Below, piece after piece: positions 45,681 through 56,523 of a stretch of 64,000 nt of DNA. The notes below the pieces were generated by a model. It saw only the letters and a list, made by a program, of their open reading frames with translations, had not been told where the DNA came from and searched no databases. The stretch is from Heligmosomoides polygyrus polygyrus (lineage: Eukaryota > Nematoda > Chromadorea > Rhabditida > Heligmosomidae). Position numbers and translations under genes: made by a program. Position 1 is the first letter of the stretch. Each line of letters starts with the position of its first letter. Location: contig OX377204.1 in assembly GCA_947396885.1 (NCBI GenBank), positions 40,075,975 through 40,139,974 on the forward strand, read 5' to 3'.

Positions 45681-45984
45681 AATGCAAGGCTTCGGGCGGG
45701 GAGTGGTGCAATCCTGACTATTTACACGCCTTAGAAATTTCGTTATCCTGCGCTTGCATACTAATCTAAAACATCTGTAAAAGCTTCACTATCAGCAATG
45801 TTAGAACCTTTCAAATACTACCTGCCTTTTTCGTGTATTTTTCGCTCGCCGTAGTGTGTTTTTAAATTTTAAACTTTAAAAGAAGTAAACCTCTTCATGT
45901 GCCACCTCATCGCGGTGAAGGGGTGAACATCACTTCAGTGATGGCTAACGGCACAAACGGTCACGCAGTAAGCGACGGTTTGTC

Positions 45985-47331
45985 GTGTATGGGCGGCTCT
46001 CCTGTATCCCTGGCCAGGAACATGTGAGTAACCAGACCACCGCTACGGCTCAAACAACTAAACCCGCGCCCCAGTCCTCCGCGCGCCGGAGGTGGTCTTC
46101 TACGACGTCAGTTGAATCCACCTCCGGCGAGGGGCTATCTAGTCTCGGAGTTAAACTATCAGGGCGTCATTGGAACTGGACTACCGGAAACGCCTTCCCA
46201 CCACGACACGGAAACTGCCTATTCGTCTGCACTTATAACTGTCGTTCGATCGCATCTGAGCAGGATCTTTGGACACTGCTTTACAGAAGGCGCAACAACA
46301 AATACGACGTTATCGCCCTGCAGGAAACGAAAGGCAGAACGGAAACCATAAGAAGGACCGACCACAACGAGCTTCTCTTTATCGGAGCAAAGGTGGACAG
46401 AAAGGATATTGGCGGAGTTGGATTTCTCGTCAATTCGACAGTGCACCACCTAGTAGACTCTTACAAGATCATCAGTCCGCAAGTAGCTGTTCTTCGTCTG
46501 GAAACCAAAGATCAAGGAACCATCTCCATCATAAATGGATATGCTCCAACATCTGCGGCCACAGATGAAGAAAAGGAGGAATTCTACAAGCTGTTCGAAA
46601 GGACTGTCAACGACGAGAAGAGCTACTACAAAGTTGTTGTTGGGGACTTTAACGCTACCGTCGGTACGAACGATAACGACGAATGGAGGCTAGGACCACA
46701 TAGAACTTCCTCAAGGAACGAAAACGGAGAGCGCCTTATAGACTTCCTATCCGCGTGCTGTCTCTTCCATAGAAATTCTATCTTTAAGAAGCCTTCAAAC
46801 CGGCGATGGACCTGGGAAAGCCCAAATGGAGAAACGCGTTCGGAGATCAACAATGTTCTTACAAACAGACGCTGGAGTGTGTTCGACGTCTCCGTGCCGC
46901 CTTCATTTGACACCGGCTCGGATCACCGTCTTGTCCGGGCGAAGCCGACTCTCAAAAAGAGCATGTTCAAGCGTGACACTCATAAACCGGCACCGATGTG
47001 GATCCCCACATTCAAGTCTGAGGAGTTGGAATATTCAATAAAGTCGTATGATTGGAATCTTCTTGATCCATCGGAAGACTACGACTTTCTCTCCAAAGGA
47101 CTTTTGAAATGTGCTAGCAGCTGCTGCGAACCCGCATCACCGTCTGCTTCAAGACTTAACACACATGCGATTAAACTCTTGGAGCAAAGAAGAGCTATTA
47201 AACTGGATCCTAATGCATCCCATCTGGAAAAAGTCACCATCTCGAAGGTCTGTCGAATTGCAGTGAAGGAGTCCACTCAAACCTACAGAAGATTGATGCT
47301 GGTAGAAGCCGCTGGGAAAGGTCAAGCATAA
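45985..47331 (+). pseudogene. RTE copy E: endonuclease domain
   Basis: The 448-codon frame shows LFVCTYNCRSIASE near residue 74, IALQETKGR near 110, GVGFLVNSTVHH near 148, INGYAPTS near 180 and VVVGDFNATVG near 215. It then shows SEINNVLTN near 285 and GSDHRLVRAK near 310 (catalytic SDH). The SEINN block normally reads xIDxx in this domain, so a conserved Asp is replaced by Asn. The frame ends at a stop after ..VEAAGKGQA. The RT resumes in another frame 30 nt on, so one frameshift divides the protein. Confidence 0.85.
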
Positions 47332-47360
47332 AGTGAGATCTCTTCGATCAGAAGGCAGTA

Positions 47361-49397
47361 ATGTCAGCCCTTTTGGATAAGAATGAAACAACGCAAACGT
47401 CTCGGAGAGCGATGGAGGCCATCGTTCAAGAATTCTACGCAGATCTGTCTCGTTCTTCCAGCACGGTCCCGAAACGCTTAATGCCACCAGCTGACGAAGT
47501 ACTTCCCATTCTGGGATCAGAAGTTGCTCACGCCATCAGAAGGATGAAGCCGGGCACTGCTCCCGGACCGGACGACATTTCTGCTGATCTCCTTCGTGCG
47601 GGTGGCAGTGCCCTCTGCTCACTTCTCGCCAAGTACTTCAACCACTACCTTCGACTTGGTAGGATTCCGGACTCATGGAAGGAGTCGAAAACAGTTTTAA
47701 TCTTCAAAAAAGGTCAGCAGGAGGATATCAACAACTATCGACCCATCAGTCTTCTCTCGGTTGTGTACAAGATGTTCACCAAGACACTTCTTAACCGCAT
47801 GGAGCGTTGCTTGGATGAGTATCAGCCGGTGGAGCAAGCAGGGTTTCGCAAGGATTTCTCCGGCCGCAAGCAACGATACTCATTCGCTGCCACGCGTGCG
47901 GCCGCGGCGCGGTAGCTAGGTCTGCCTCCAGTCGCGAGGCGGACGCGTACGAGCTGCAACGTGCAACATTAGGCCCCTGTTATACTCCCGCGGGAGCTTC
48001 CGCGGGACGTCCGCGGACGGACGGTGCACCGCGGACAGTCGTCGTCGTCCCGGGGCGGCTAGCGTCGCATCAGAGCGCGTTTCCCGCGCCGAACTCCGCG
48101 GGACGACAGCCTTCCGCGGTGCAGTGCAGCTGCCCTCCCGCGGGCGGGAGGTATAACACCCTCTCGTCGTCTGTCGGCGGCGATCCGCGGACGACGGGCG
48201 TGGCTGGCCGCGACGAGTGGCCCGGCGCGGGGTCCCGACGCGACTTCCGCCCATCCGCGGAAGCTCCCACGGGAGTATAACAGGGGCCTTACGGTTCCGC
48301 CACGAAACCATGCACCTGGCATGTTGCCATCCGTCGCTCCACCAACTAAAATCAATATGCGGAGCGTTTTCAGGTCCGACTGCTGGCGATAGAGACGGCT
48401 AGTGAGGGCATACGCGTCTAGCCATAGCGAGTTGGAGAAAGGTGACCACGCTGGTATACCATCGTCCTACATCCGACTTCTCGACGAATGGTTCTCGAAC
48501 ACATCGACTATCATCCAGCTGTTCGATCAAAAGCTTAAAATTCTTATCGCCTTCGCTTCGCCGACGATATTGTTCTCATCTCTACCAGCACGGCAGAATA
48601 TTGTACGCGCTTCGCCGACGATATTGTTCTCATCTCTACCAGCACGGCGCTTCGCCGACGATATTGTTCTTATCTCTACCAGCACGGCGGGAGACACTAT
48701 TTCTCCCACGCTATTCACAGCGGCACTCCAGGATGCCATGAAGGACTTGAACTGGGACGATAAAGGCTACCTTGTGGACGGTAAACGGATCAGCAACCTT
48801 CGCTTCGCCGAGGATATTGTTCTCATCTCTACCAGCACGACAGAATTCGAGGAAATGCTGAACGAGCTCAATGTGGCAGGTATGAAGATTGGATTGGACA
48901 TGAATATGTCCAAAACACAATTTATGGTCAACCAGTGGTGTGACACTGGACTCGTAAGGTTAAATGGAGTCGCTCTACAACAGGTCGACTCCTACGTCTA
49001 TCTGGGAAGACAGCTGAACATGGATAACGACCTCGCTCCTGAAATCGCCCGCAGGAGGCGCGCAGCATGGGCAGCCTTCAGTTCGATTCGCGAAGTCACC
49101 GATCAGGTCAAGGATCCCGGCCTCAGGGCCTCGATATTCAACGCCTCCGTACTGTCTTCGATGTATTACGCGACGGAAACCTGGCCCCACAGCAAGGCAG
49201 TCGCCAGAGCAATGCAAGCTACGCATCGTGCACTGGAGAGATGTTTTCTGAGGACAAGTCTTCGTCAGCAATGGCAAGAAGGCCTACGAAGCTCGGAGCT
49301 AAGGGAGAAGCCGCAATTAGCAGACCCGCTGCAGTACATGAAGAAGTCCAAATATCGGTGGGTCGGACACCTGCTTCGACGAAAGGACGATGGATAA
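47361..49397 (+). pseudogene. RTE copy E: reverse transcriptase, interrupted and with repeated motif C
   Basis: The first part holds AIRRMKPGTAPGPDDIS-ADLL, KTVLIFKKGQQEDINNYRPI and EQAGFRKDFS, then breaks at 47862. The second part resumes with YIRLLDEWFSNTSTIIQLFD near 48470. It contains three copies of a 38-bp unit coding RFADDIVLISTST (48556, 48610, 48650) before motif B-like and spacer sequence. The apparently original motif C follows at 48802 and reads RFAEDIVLISTST, with the first catalytic Asp changed to Glu. The C-terminus contains SYVYLGRQLNMDNDLAPEIA and YRWVGHLLRRKDDG. It cannot be active. Confidence 0.85.
47972..48288. mobile_element. GC-rich MITE with TTA duplication (PIF/Harbinger-like)
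   Basis: The ends GGCCCCTGTTATACTCCCGC and the inverse near 48255-48288 match over about 35 bp. TTA is present at 47969-47971 and 48289-48291. The 317-bp interior is very GC-rich, with several smaller palindromes. It lies in the foreign block within the RT of copy E. Shadow frames in it are not genes. Confidence 0.85.
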
Positions 49398-49607
49398 AGT
49401 CTCCGTGTCATGGCTCCCAAAAGACCATAAGAGACCAGTGGGACAACTGCCAACACGATGGGCAGACTCATTCTCAAAACCTTTCAGAGAGCGGAGTCTG
49501 CCTCACTGGATGCAAGCAGCCAGAGATCGAGCGGTCTGGAAGAGTTGTGGTCCCCGCTGAGAAGACCTTCAGCCGACAGAAGGATCATCAAAGTATCAAA
49601 GTAAACT

Positions 49608-49713
49608 AAGTAAAGAAGTAAAAATCAATCGATACGGTTACTTTGTTGAGAAAGTATGACAAGTAAAGAAGTAAAAATCATTCGATACGGTTCCTTTGTT
49701 GAGAAAGTATGAC
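49608..49713 (+). repeat. Two-copy direct repeat of about 54 bp after RTE copy E
   Basis: The unit beginning aagtaaagaagtaaaaatca and containing gatacggttcctttgttgag occurs twice in tandem with two differences. It may be the tandem 3' end of copy E. Confidence 0.75.
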
Positions 49714-49869
49714 AAGTATTCAAGCGAAACACAATCAATCGAGAGTAAAATGCAAGGTTTCAGACGAGTGCATGGCGCAATTCATACCGCTTATATGTTG
49801 TAAAATTTCTATTTTTTAAGCTTCCACATGACCCCTTAGCTTCTTCAATACCTTTACTGTGAGCTAAGT

Positions 49870-50105
49870 TATCACGAAGCGCATTGCGTGGCCGGCCCAC
49901 CGAATTTTCGACGACTGTAGACATACGACAGCGTCTCTGAAATTCGAACGGCGACAGAGCTTGGAACTCCGGAGGCCTTCTCTCGCTTACATGAGTCGTG
50001 TCACTACGAGCATCGTCCTCTCAATCCGTCCACGCTGCGCGACGCTGATCGTGTGTTCATCCTGCCTTCGTATGGCCCAGATCTCTGGGGCGTATGTTAG
50101 AAGCC
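49870..50105 (-). mobile_element. RTE-clade LINE fragment G
   Basis: The stretch gcgcattgcgtggccggccc at 49879 and tatggcccagatctctgggg near 50080 are the reverse complements of the ..WVGHVMRFA.. and ..ASETWAIRK.. regions of copies C and D. Only this post-RT part is present. Confidence 0.75.
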
Positions 50106-50109
50106 ACTG

Positions 50110-51142
50110 ATTTGAACCCGTTTCGTTCACCTTTTATACCATGCTTTGAACACCAAGAGCACACAGCAGTCTCTTCAGCTTGTTGGGTGCTAGCCGGGCC
50201 GCTTGTTCAAACAGTTCACTAGCGCTTCATATGCTGTCAGTTCAGTGATAGTGCTTAAAGCTAGGGACCTTTCTAGTTGTCGTGTAGGCGCCCACTTGTA
50301 TTCATTTTCTTCGCGACTCCAGTTTGATTGAGCTGTTTGACGGAAGCTGTGTTATTAAAGCGGAAGCGTCCACCTATTAGCGAATTGATGCAAACTCTCC
50401 TCAGGTCAACCTATTGGTTAGCTGAGAAATGAATGTCTTGTCCGTTAGTTAGGGTACACTCAATTGTATGGTGGTAGATGTAGATATTTAGTGAAGCTGA
50501 AGATGTTAAAGACGTATCTGAGTCTTGGCACTAGCTCTTCTCACTATCATCCATTCATTTAGAGCGAATGATAGGAAGATAGGTCCGTATCAAGCGCAAG
50601 CTTTTCTTCGGAACCTCGCGAATGCTACTAGCAAACATTCTCTATTGCCGGTGAACATAGGTCAGAGGCACCTTGAGCACGGCAACCACAAGAACGTTGG
50701 TCGAATCTCTTCGTGTTGGGAGATATTTCCTTTCCTCGTGGTTGACCGTGGGCCTACTCCAGCTCGCGATAGGGATGAATGGACGGGCTATGCTGGCGCC
50801 AAGAGTTTATCGACCAACATCGGCATTCTACCGACACTCATTACTTAATTGTTCGTCCAAGTGGGGCTGTTCCTTCTCGGGCGACTGCAAGCGATTGAGG
50901 GTCTGCTACCGGCCGGTTTGCCCGAGGAGTCTGTATTAGTCTATCTGTCGTGGTCGACCGAAGGCGTTTGTGCGGATGTGCTTCGCGCTAATCGCAGCCA
51001 ATTCTTTAGCGACAGACAGCTGGTCACACGCCCATACCCCTGTACTGCATCTGCGTCATCCTTTTACATACAGTCGGCTGCTCGGATCCGAAGTTGGAGG
51101 GATATTCTGAGCTATTGTGGCTCAGATTCTAGTAGCAATTAA
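50110..51142 (+). other. Unassigned region with several plus-strand open frames
   Basis: Frames at 50525-50848, 50673-50939 and 50849-51142 overlap and end at different stops. The last reads ..GLPEESVLVYLSWSTEG.. and ..RANRSQFFSDRQL.., which looks protein-like, but no family, start or splice site is convincing. They could be exons of a gene upstream of the one at 51557. Confidence 0.25.
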
Positions 51143-51556
51143 TTGGCGTATGAAGTGTACTGGGATCAGGGGCCAAATCGCATTAAATAGGATCGTAGTG
51201 TATTTTTATTGCAGACTTCCTGTAGCAGTACAATGTGACACGATATAAATCTAAAACCTGCCGGATGAGGCTTTTCCATTTTTTCGTCAAGGATGAAATA
51301 GCGGGTCTAAGTGGTCGTGATTGCGCGGTCTTCTATGGATAAATGCGTCCCACTTTGAACACCACTAGCGGTAAGACTGTCTCAGCGTTTTAACTTGCCC
51401 GAAGTGGCGATGGGCTGTGATAGCAGGTGACATAGCAACTCTCACAAGGTCTGCATTTTCCCTGTACAGAGTGATGGCATCCCGCGTTGGTCTCGTGAAA
51501 TGCGTTTCGCTGTCGTTGGGCTGTGTGAACATAACTGTTTCAGGCAACGACAACTG

Positions 51557-51642
51557 ATGGACGTTTCAGAAGAGGAGTCGGACTCATTTGTGACCTACGT
51601 TTTAGTGTTTGTAGTTGGTGCGGCAGCGATATTTCTGATCAG
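51557..51642 (+). CDS. First exon of a small membrane-anchored protein (unknown family)
   Basis: The acceptor aactgtttcag ends at 51543, 13 nt before ATG 51557. The 28 codons read MDVSEEESDSF followed by a hydrophobic stretch (VTYVLVFVVGAAAIFLI) that would form a transmembrane helix. A clean donor ag|gtaggt follows at 51643 in phase 2. An acidic lead with an N-terminal membrane helix suggests a small integral membrane protein of the ER or Golgi. The next exon was not identified; a MITE lies at 51812 in what would be the intron. Confidence 0.5.
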
Positions 51643-51811
51643 GTAGGTATGATTTCTTGTATACGCTACTGTCTGCTCCGTACTTTCCTCTTCTTCTACA
51701 TTCTAATGAGCTCAGATTTTCGATTTGGAGGATGAATCTCTTAAGCTTTATTCACACATCCACTGACGTAATAATAAGTTTGGGAAAAGTGTCAAACGGG
51801 TGACAGCAGAG

Positions 51812-51968
51812 GCCGGATTCATCAACAGTTAAACCCGCAGGTATGCGGGTTATAAGGAGTAGAGATAAGATAAGAGTCAGGTAGAAATAAGGTGAGAGTC
51901 AGAGACGCAAGCTTCATCGTGGGTATCTCTACACCCTATACCCGCGGGTTAGCGTTGATGAATCCGGC
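51812..51968. mobile_element. Short MITE with GCCGGATTCATCAAC ends
   Basis: The left end gccggattcatcaacagtta and the inverse of the right end (gccggattcatcaacgctaa) match over about 30 bp, continuing into a shared acccgc..ggta block and tagagata. The element is 157 bp. No clear target duplication. Confidence 0.75.
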
Positions 51969-51969
51969 T

Positions 51970-52720
51970 CCAGGAGATTGTTCTGTTTCATTCTTCATTC
52001 ACTACAAACCAAACAAAGCCCAGGGCGATCGGTCGATCCTAGGAAAACAAGCAGTGCGGCTGGATTCCCACCATCGATGCATCTGCCTGTCACTACTCTG
52101 AAAAACTTTGTGGGGCGAAATTTGAAAGCACAGAGTACGACTTCTGTATTGCAGTGACTTGCATTATTGTAGCCCTCATGACGATGCAGACGTGTCCTCG
52201 CTGAGAAATCCCCAAAGCTCAAATAAGCCCAAATACAGAACAAAGCCCAAATAACTTGATTGAAAACCAGGGAGAGATTGAAAAACTAAGGGGCCTTCGC
52301 AATACTGCTTGGTGAGGCCATGACCTCCACGAATCTCCCTCGTTAGAGAGTCTCGGGGCTCTCTTGTTAGAAGGATCTCGGGCCGCTTTTCGCAGGGCCT
52401 TGTGGCGAGTGGCGGTGGTGAATAAGGGAATGAATCGCAGGCCAGATGCGACCATGTCCTGCCCAGAGATGCAGGTGGAATGCAGGGGATGGCCTCCTTG
52501 TTCCTGCTGTGGGGTTGACTCGTTCCTTGTGTGTGGGCGTGACATGTTCGTCCACAGACTGCGTGGATGTGCTCGCGTTTGTGAATATTGTATGCAATAC
52601 AACGCTTGCCACTGTTCCTTGCGTTCATTAACCTGAAGGAGGTACCCGATCGTCGAAACAGAAGTAGTGATCAGATCCTTGGTCATACAGAACATTCATA
52701 CTCAGCAGATCAGCACTTCG
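51970..52720. other. Unassigned stretch
   Basis: Frames are open on both strands between 52176 and 52695. The plus frame is cysteine-rich (CPEMQVECRGWPPCSCCG..) but has no family match, and there is no consistent splice signal. It might be part of an unrecognised element. Confidence 0.3.
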
Positions 52721-53485
52721 AGAGCTGTAAATTGGATTCACGAGCAAGGCCTCACCATTCTACAATGACTTCGTTATCAAAGTGAGGAGAGGGTTTTGTT
52801 TAGTGGACAACGTGTCCTCGAAGCTCTTCGTCGCCACCCTTGAAACGTCAAGCGACATGCGAAGGTTTGCGAATGGAGATCGGCGCTGGCAGCATCACCA
52901 TCTTCGCTGCCGATATCGTGCACAAAACACCGAGCGTTAGCCAGGCTAAGCGAATACTGGCAAACTTCGATAGTGTATGTGGAACGCTTTACTGCAGCTG
53001 AATCTTACGAACACGGTGCTCATGAGGAACGGACGTGTTTTTGATGCCCCATTCTCGCTCAACGGAACGAACATCTCCGAATGCTCCAGCTACTTGTTTC
53101 TGGATCGCGAACTCAACATGGCCAACAATATAGCGGCGGAGCTGGGCAGGATAAAAAAAAAACGAGAGGCTGGGGGGGCTTTCAAGAGCGTCGAAGAAGT
53201 CGTGAGGAAGAAGAAGAACGTCCAACTTCGTGCCCACCTATTCGACTCTGCCGTTCGTCCTGACCTAACGTACGCCTCAGAAACCTGGGTTATACGAAAG
53301 CAGGATGAACACTCGTTCAGCGTCGCGCAGGAAGAAACGAGGGGACGATGCTAGGAGTAACCAGATTCAGGCAAGAGAGAAGGCCTCCGGGTTCCGAGGT
53401 TCGTCGACGTTCCAAGATTGGAGACGCTGTTGCATAGGCCAACTCGTCGAAAATTAGCTGGGCCGGCCACGTAATGCGCTTCGCC
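52720..53485 (+). mobile_element. RTE-clade LINE fragment F
   Basis: The fragment runs from the palm region to the post-RT region. Remnants are ..SPFYNDFVIKVRRGF near 52755, ..HHLRCRYRAQNTERxPG-like sequence near 52900 (motif C destroyed), FDAPFSLNGTNISECSSY near 53040, and LTYASETWVIRKQDE near 53265. The sequence is close to copies C and D, with frame breaks throughout. Confidence 0.8.
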
Positions 53486-53586
53486 CTTTTTCGACCTGTT
53501 TTGTTTTGCATCGTGTCATTTGGGAAAACTTCCAGAGACGCTTTTGTACTGCATTATCATGAAGGGTATAATAATGAAGAATGAAC

Positions 53587-53880
53587 CGCCAGGCGGGACT
53601 CGAACCCGCACCTCTGACCGGGCGGGAATGCTCTACGCCTTTACACCACCGGCGCCGTTTGATCGAACGCAACATCCACACCTCGTGGGACCGATCAGCA
53701 GTCACCCGTATCCGGGATATAGCGATCTAGCGCCAGGCGGGACTCGAACCCGCACCTCCCTCTGACCGGGCGGGAATGCTCTACGCCTTTACACCACCGG
53801 CGCCGTTTGGTCGAACCCAACATCCACACCTCGTGGGACCGATCAGCAGTCACCCGTATCCGGGATATAGGGAGAATCAT
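53587..53880 (-). repeat. Tandem duplication of a tRNA-like unit (two copies of about 146 bp)
   Basis: Each unit holds a tRNA-like sequence on the minus strand (53587-53655 and 53730-53803). The acceptor GCGCCGG/CCTGGCG(C) and T arm GCGGGTTCGAGTCCCGC are perfect. The anticodon arms (cccgcccggtcagagg..) are distorted, and the second copy has a 4-nt insertion there. Each is followed by cgtttg.tcgaac.caacatc and cgtgggaccgatcagcagtc. The same tRNA-like head occurs in the MITE at 43079. These are likely pseudogenes that spread as a repeat, not working tRNAs. Confidence 0.6.
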
Positions 53881-53883
53881 ATA

Positions 53884-55236
53884 GGGAGAATCCTCATCCC
53901 TCAATTGGTTTGAAAATGTGTTTTTTTTTTGCCAAGTCGCTAAACCGAAGTAGGGGTCACAATGGGATACGGCGCAGCACGCGTTGGGGAGTCTTGTACG
54001 CGCGCGATGCGTCTGCAGCCAGTGGCTCGGAGCGCAGGTGAGTAGAGGGTTGAATCGTGCGAGGGAAGTCAGGGATTTGGTTCCTCTGCGCTGCTGCATT
54101 TTTGCATTTCAACTGATTGGTTGAGATTTGGGGGATTCTGACGTCTATACCATTTTCAGACGTTTTCTGCGCATTTTTCCAGCTGTACGCTGTGGTATTC
54201 AACATGGTGATAAATGTTCAGCACCACTAATACACAGGTACAATGTGCCTGTGTAGTGAATCGCGGTGTTTTCCTCCATGGTTATGAGCAAACAACCGAA
54301 ATCCAATTGAAGACTTACTCTTTCCTCCGAAACAAGAGTTCCACCCGAAAACGTTATCATATGCTCACTGCTTGCTTGCCTCTCCACGTTCATCTTGCGG
54401 ATCCCAATCTTCTTCTCCTTCCACCTCTTCCAGCTGTTCGTCTTCGTCAACTTCAAGTTGACGTGCTTCGAAGTCCTTGAGTATGCTGGCCGTCGGTTCG
54501 GCCAGCTTGATTTATTCCCTCGAAGATCCCTTGTCTAAAGGTTGACTTCAGCGTGAGCAGGTGGATCACCTTCGACCGTCGGCGGACATTGTTGGTGTTA
54601 GGTTCTAGAAAACCTTCAGCAGACCTCTGATTTCCAGGTGACAGGCAGACATGAGGGAAAGAGTGTGTCGATTTCGTTTAGCTTAATTTACGGGATCCGC
54701 ACACCTCGTTTCTCATTTGATCCTCCTCCGACGTCACAGCTTGGTCTCCTTTGAAAATCCGAGAGGAATGGTTTTTCCCGAGGCCTTTGGTCCATGTATG
54801 GAAACAGAGTATGAGGAGCCTGTAGCCTTTATACGCTACCCGTAAGGTGCCCAGTGGTCCTTCATGCACTTTGTACCTGTGTATCACTGGTGTTGAACAT
54901 CTATACAGCAACATGTTGAATACCACAACGTACCGCTGGCAAAAGGTGCAAAAAACGCCTGAAAATGGTATAGACGTCAGAATCCCCAAAATCTCTACCA
55001 ATCAGTTGAAATGCAAAAGTGCAGCAACGCAGAGGAGCCAAATCCCTGACCTCTCTCGCATGAGTAAAGCCTCTACCCACCTGCGCTCCGAGCCGCTGGC
55101 TGCAGAATCATCGCGGGCGTACAACACCCCCAAACGCGTGCTGCGCCGTATCCTATTGTGACCCCTACTCCTTGGGTTTAACGACATCGCAAAAATAAAC
55201 ACATTTTCAAACCAATTGAGGGATGAGGATTCTCCC
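53884..55236. mobile_element. Foldback transposon with about 350-bp arms flanked by TA
   Basis: The arms 53884-54240 and 54880-55236 are inverted copies (e.g. cctcatccctcaattggttt at 53893 and its inverse near 55208; ccagtggctcggagcgcagg near 54017 with an inverse near 55078). The ends are GGGAGAATCC and its inverse next to TA, as for Tc1/mariner-type insertion. The central 640 bp is unique and contains an exon-like segment. No transposase was seen. Confidence 0.75.
54365..54505 (-). other. Exon-like acidic open frame inside the foldback element
   Basis: After an aag acceptor-like site at 54506, the minus strand reads AEPTASILKDFEARQLEVDE and then DEQLEEVEGEEDWDP.. up to a stop at 54365-54367. 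Composition is that of a protein C-terminus with an acidic tail, unlike the flanking arms. It could be a captured fragment of a host gene. Family unknown. Confidence 0.35.
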
Positions 55237-55599
55237 TATGCGATTCGCTCCCCCCGTTCAGACATACGCTTCAGACCCTTCCCTTGTAAGAATACACGGC
55301 AGAATAGCCTAGAGACTCGAGAACACCTTGCTGTGGCAGTGAACCCGGCTTGAGCAGCAAAAGAGGGTGCACGCTGTCGTTCGACATTTCTTGCTGCGGC
55401 GGCAAAAAGACCCCGCTGCCGCAGCAAAGCGTGCTCACCGGTGCGGCGCTGCATTTGCTGCGCAGTCCTTTCTGGTGTAAGCCATGCACTCTACTTCCAC
55501 GGAATATGGTGGACGCAATTTAGATGCATGCAGTATTGGTTATATGGGGCGCGTGCTTGTCTAGTCGAAGGAAGCGTCTGTTCTTGCGCGCACACAGAA

Positions 55600-55715
55600 T
55601 AGATTCAAGTTTTACGTCCGTCAAGGAAAAACGAGCCTTCCATAACTCTGGGGTCGGTGAATTTGTACGAAACTTGTTTGAAAGGGGTAAAACCAGTAAG
55701 ATGAGCATGAGCTGG
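55600..55715 (+). mobile_element. SINE fragment
   Basis: The phrases ccttccataactctggggtc, ggtgaatttgtacgaaactt and aaaggggtaaaacc follow the SINE core order. Confidence 0.6.
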
Positions 55716-55744
55716 CTCTATCAGGTTATTGAATAGACTAATAA

Positions 55745-56025
55745 GCGGGCGTCCACCACACTGGCTGTCTCGTGCACCCAATTGCTGGTTCCTGGTTAGG
55801 ATTTTTGCACAGTCCAGCCAAACCTTCTATCCCTCTGGAGTAAGTGAATTGATTCCAGACTTGTCTGGGAAGGATAAAACACCGACTTGTACATTGGCTG
55901 GCCACCATCATGTAGACCAAACATATACATATTGTAGTTGCCTCTACGACATCCGTTAGAAGTAAATGAGTGGTGCATCTCAAAAGGAATTTAGTAGAGC
56001 AGCCCTTTATCCCTAAACCTCTATC
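55745..56025 (+). mobile_element. SINE copy (nearly full length, diverged)
   Basis: It contains ctgtctcgtgcacccaattg, ctggttcctggtta (B-box region), taagtgaattgattccagac, ttgtctgggaaggataaaac and ggtgcatctcaaaaggaatt, in the same order as 15720-15965. The 3' end has cctttatccctaaacc, related to the tttatcc tail. The A box is decayed. Confidence 0.8.
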
Positions 56026-56523
56026 TTCTTTGACTACGTATACTTGCCTGTACATACAATGAGCTGCAGCGTCCAGCAAAGAAGTGAGTGTTTTTCCTTC
56101 CCACATAGGTCCGGTATTCAGCGACGCAAACGGTTGAGAGGCTTGCCGAGCCTGGACGAAACTTGAAGCCTGAGTAGATCCGGGGTGCTCGCGACAGACA
56201 GCGCCTCCTCTGAGTCGACTGCGTCTGCTGCATGTCACCGCCTATGCAGTTCCGCCTGCCGCAAATCCTGCTCCAGCATCTGCCGCAGAGTAACTAATGA
56301 GGCCAAAAAGATTGTGCAGACAACGTGAAAACGAAGAAAAAAAAAGAATCGGATCTGCCAGATTTCGCGTAGTGCTGCGTTTACGGGGTAGTGGTGAAAA
56401 GACCTACGACAGTACTGTGTGTGATAAGGGAGGAGATGGGAGATGTTAAACAGGCGTTTCAACTATCATCGGCGGCAAAAGTGACTTGCCTTACCCTCGC
56501 TTGCCATGAGAGCTTAGGAGGAA

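Larger units (their letters stand above)
45900..49610 (+). mobile_element. RTE-clade LINE, copy E (long, interrupted)
   Basis: A plus-strand RTE covers endonuclease (45985-47331), RT fingers and palm (47361-47862), and the rest of the palm with the C-terminus (48425-49397). Between 47863 and 48425 the RT is replaced by foreign sequence that includes a MITE. The motif C region is repeated. It is related to copies C, D and F but more diverged from A and B. It sits between the arms of a TIR transposon. Confidence 0.88.
44845..49880. mobile_element. Nested TIR transposon family (DUF4817-type), split by RTE copy E
   Basis: The left outer arm at 44845-45055 (acagggtgtctcaaagaaat, then tttgaaaggtgataac) is matched in inverse by 49714-49878. 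A second inverted pair lies inside: 45105-45340 against 45640-45895 (e.g. tttgaaaggttctaacattg near 45168 and its inverse near 45805). Outer and inner arms share tttgaaaggt..taac..agtaaag, so they belong to one family, one copy inside another. The terminal acagggtgtc is typical of Tc1/mariner-superfamily elements. RTE copy E separates the inner from the right outer arm. Confidence 0.6.

Noticed and set aside
47916..48355. Long overlapping arginine-rich frames on the minus strand
   Set aside because: They fall in a GC-rich MITE with inverted ends and a TTA duplication; no codon or domain support.
53587..53803. Two working tRNA genes
   Set aside because: Acceptor and T arms are perfect, but the anticodon arms do not fold well and one has a 4-nt insertion; kept as tRNA-like repeats.
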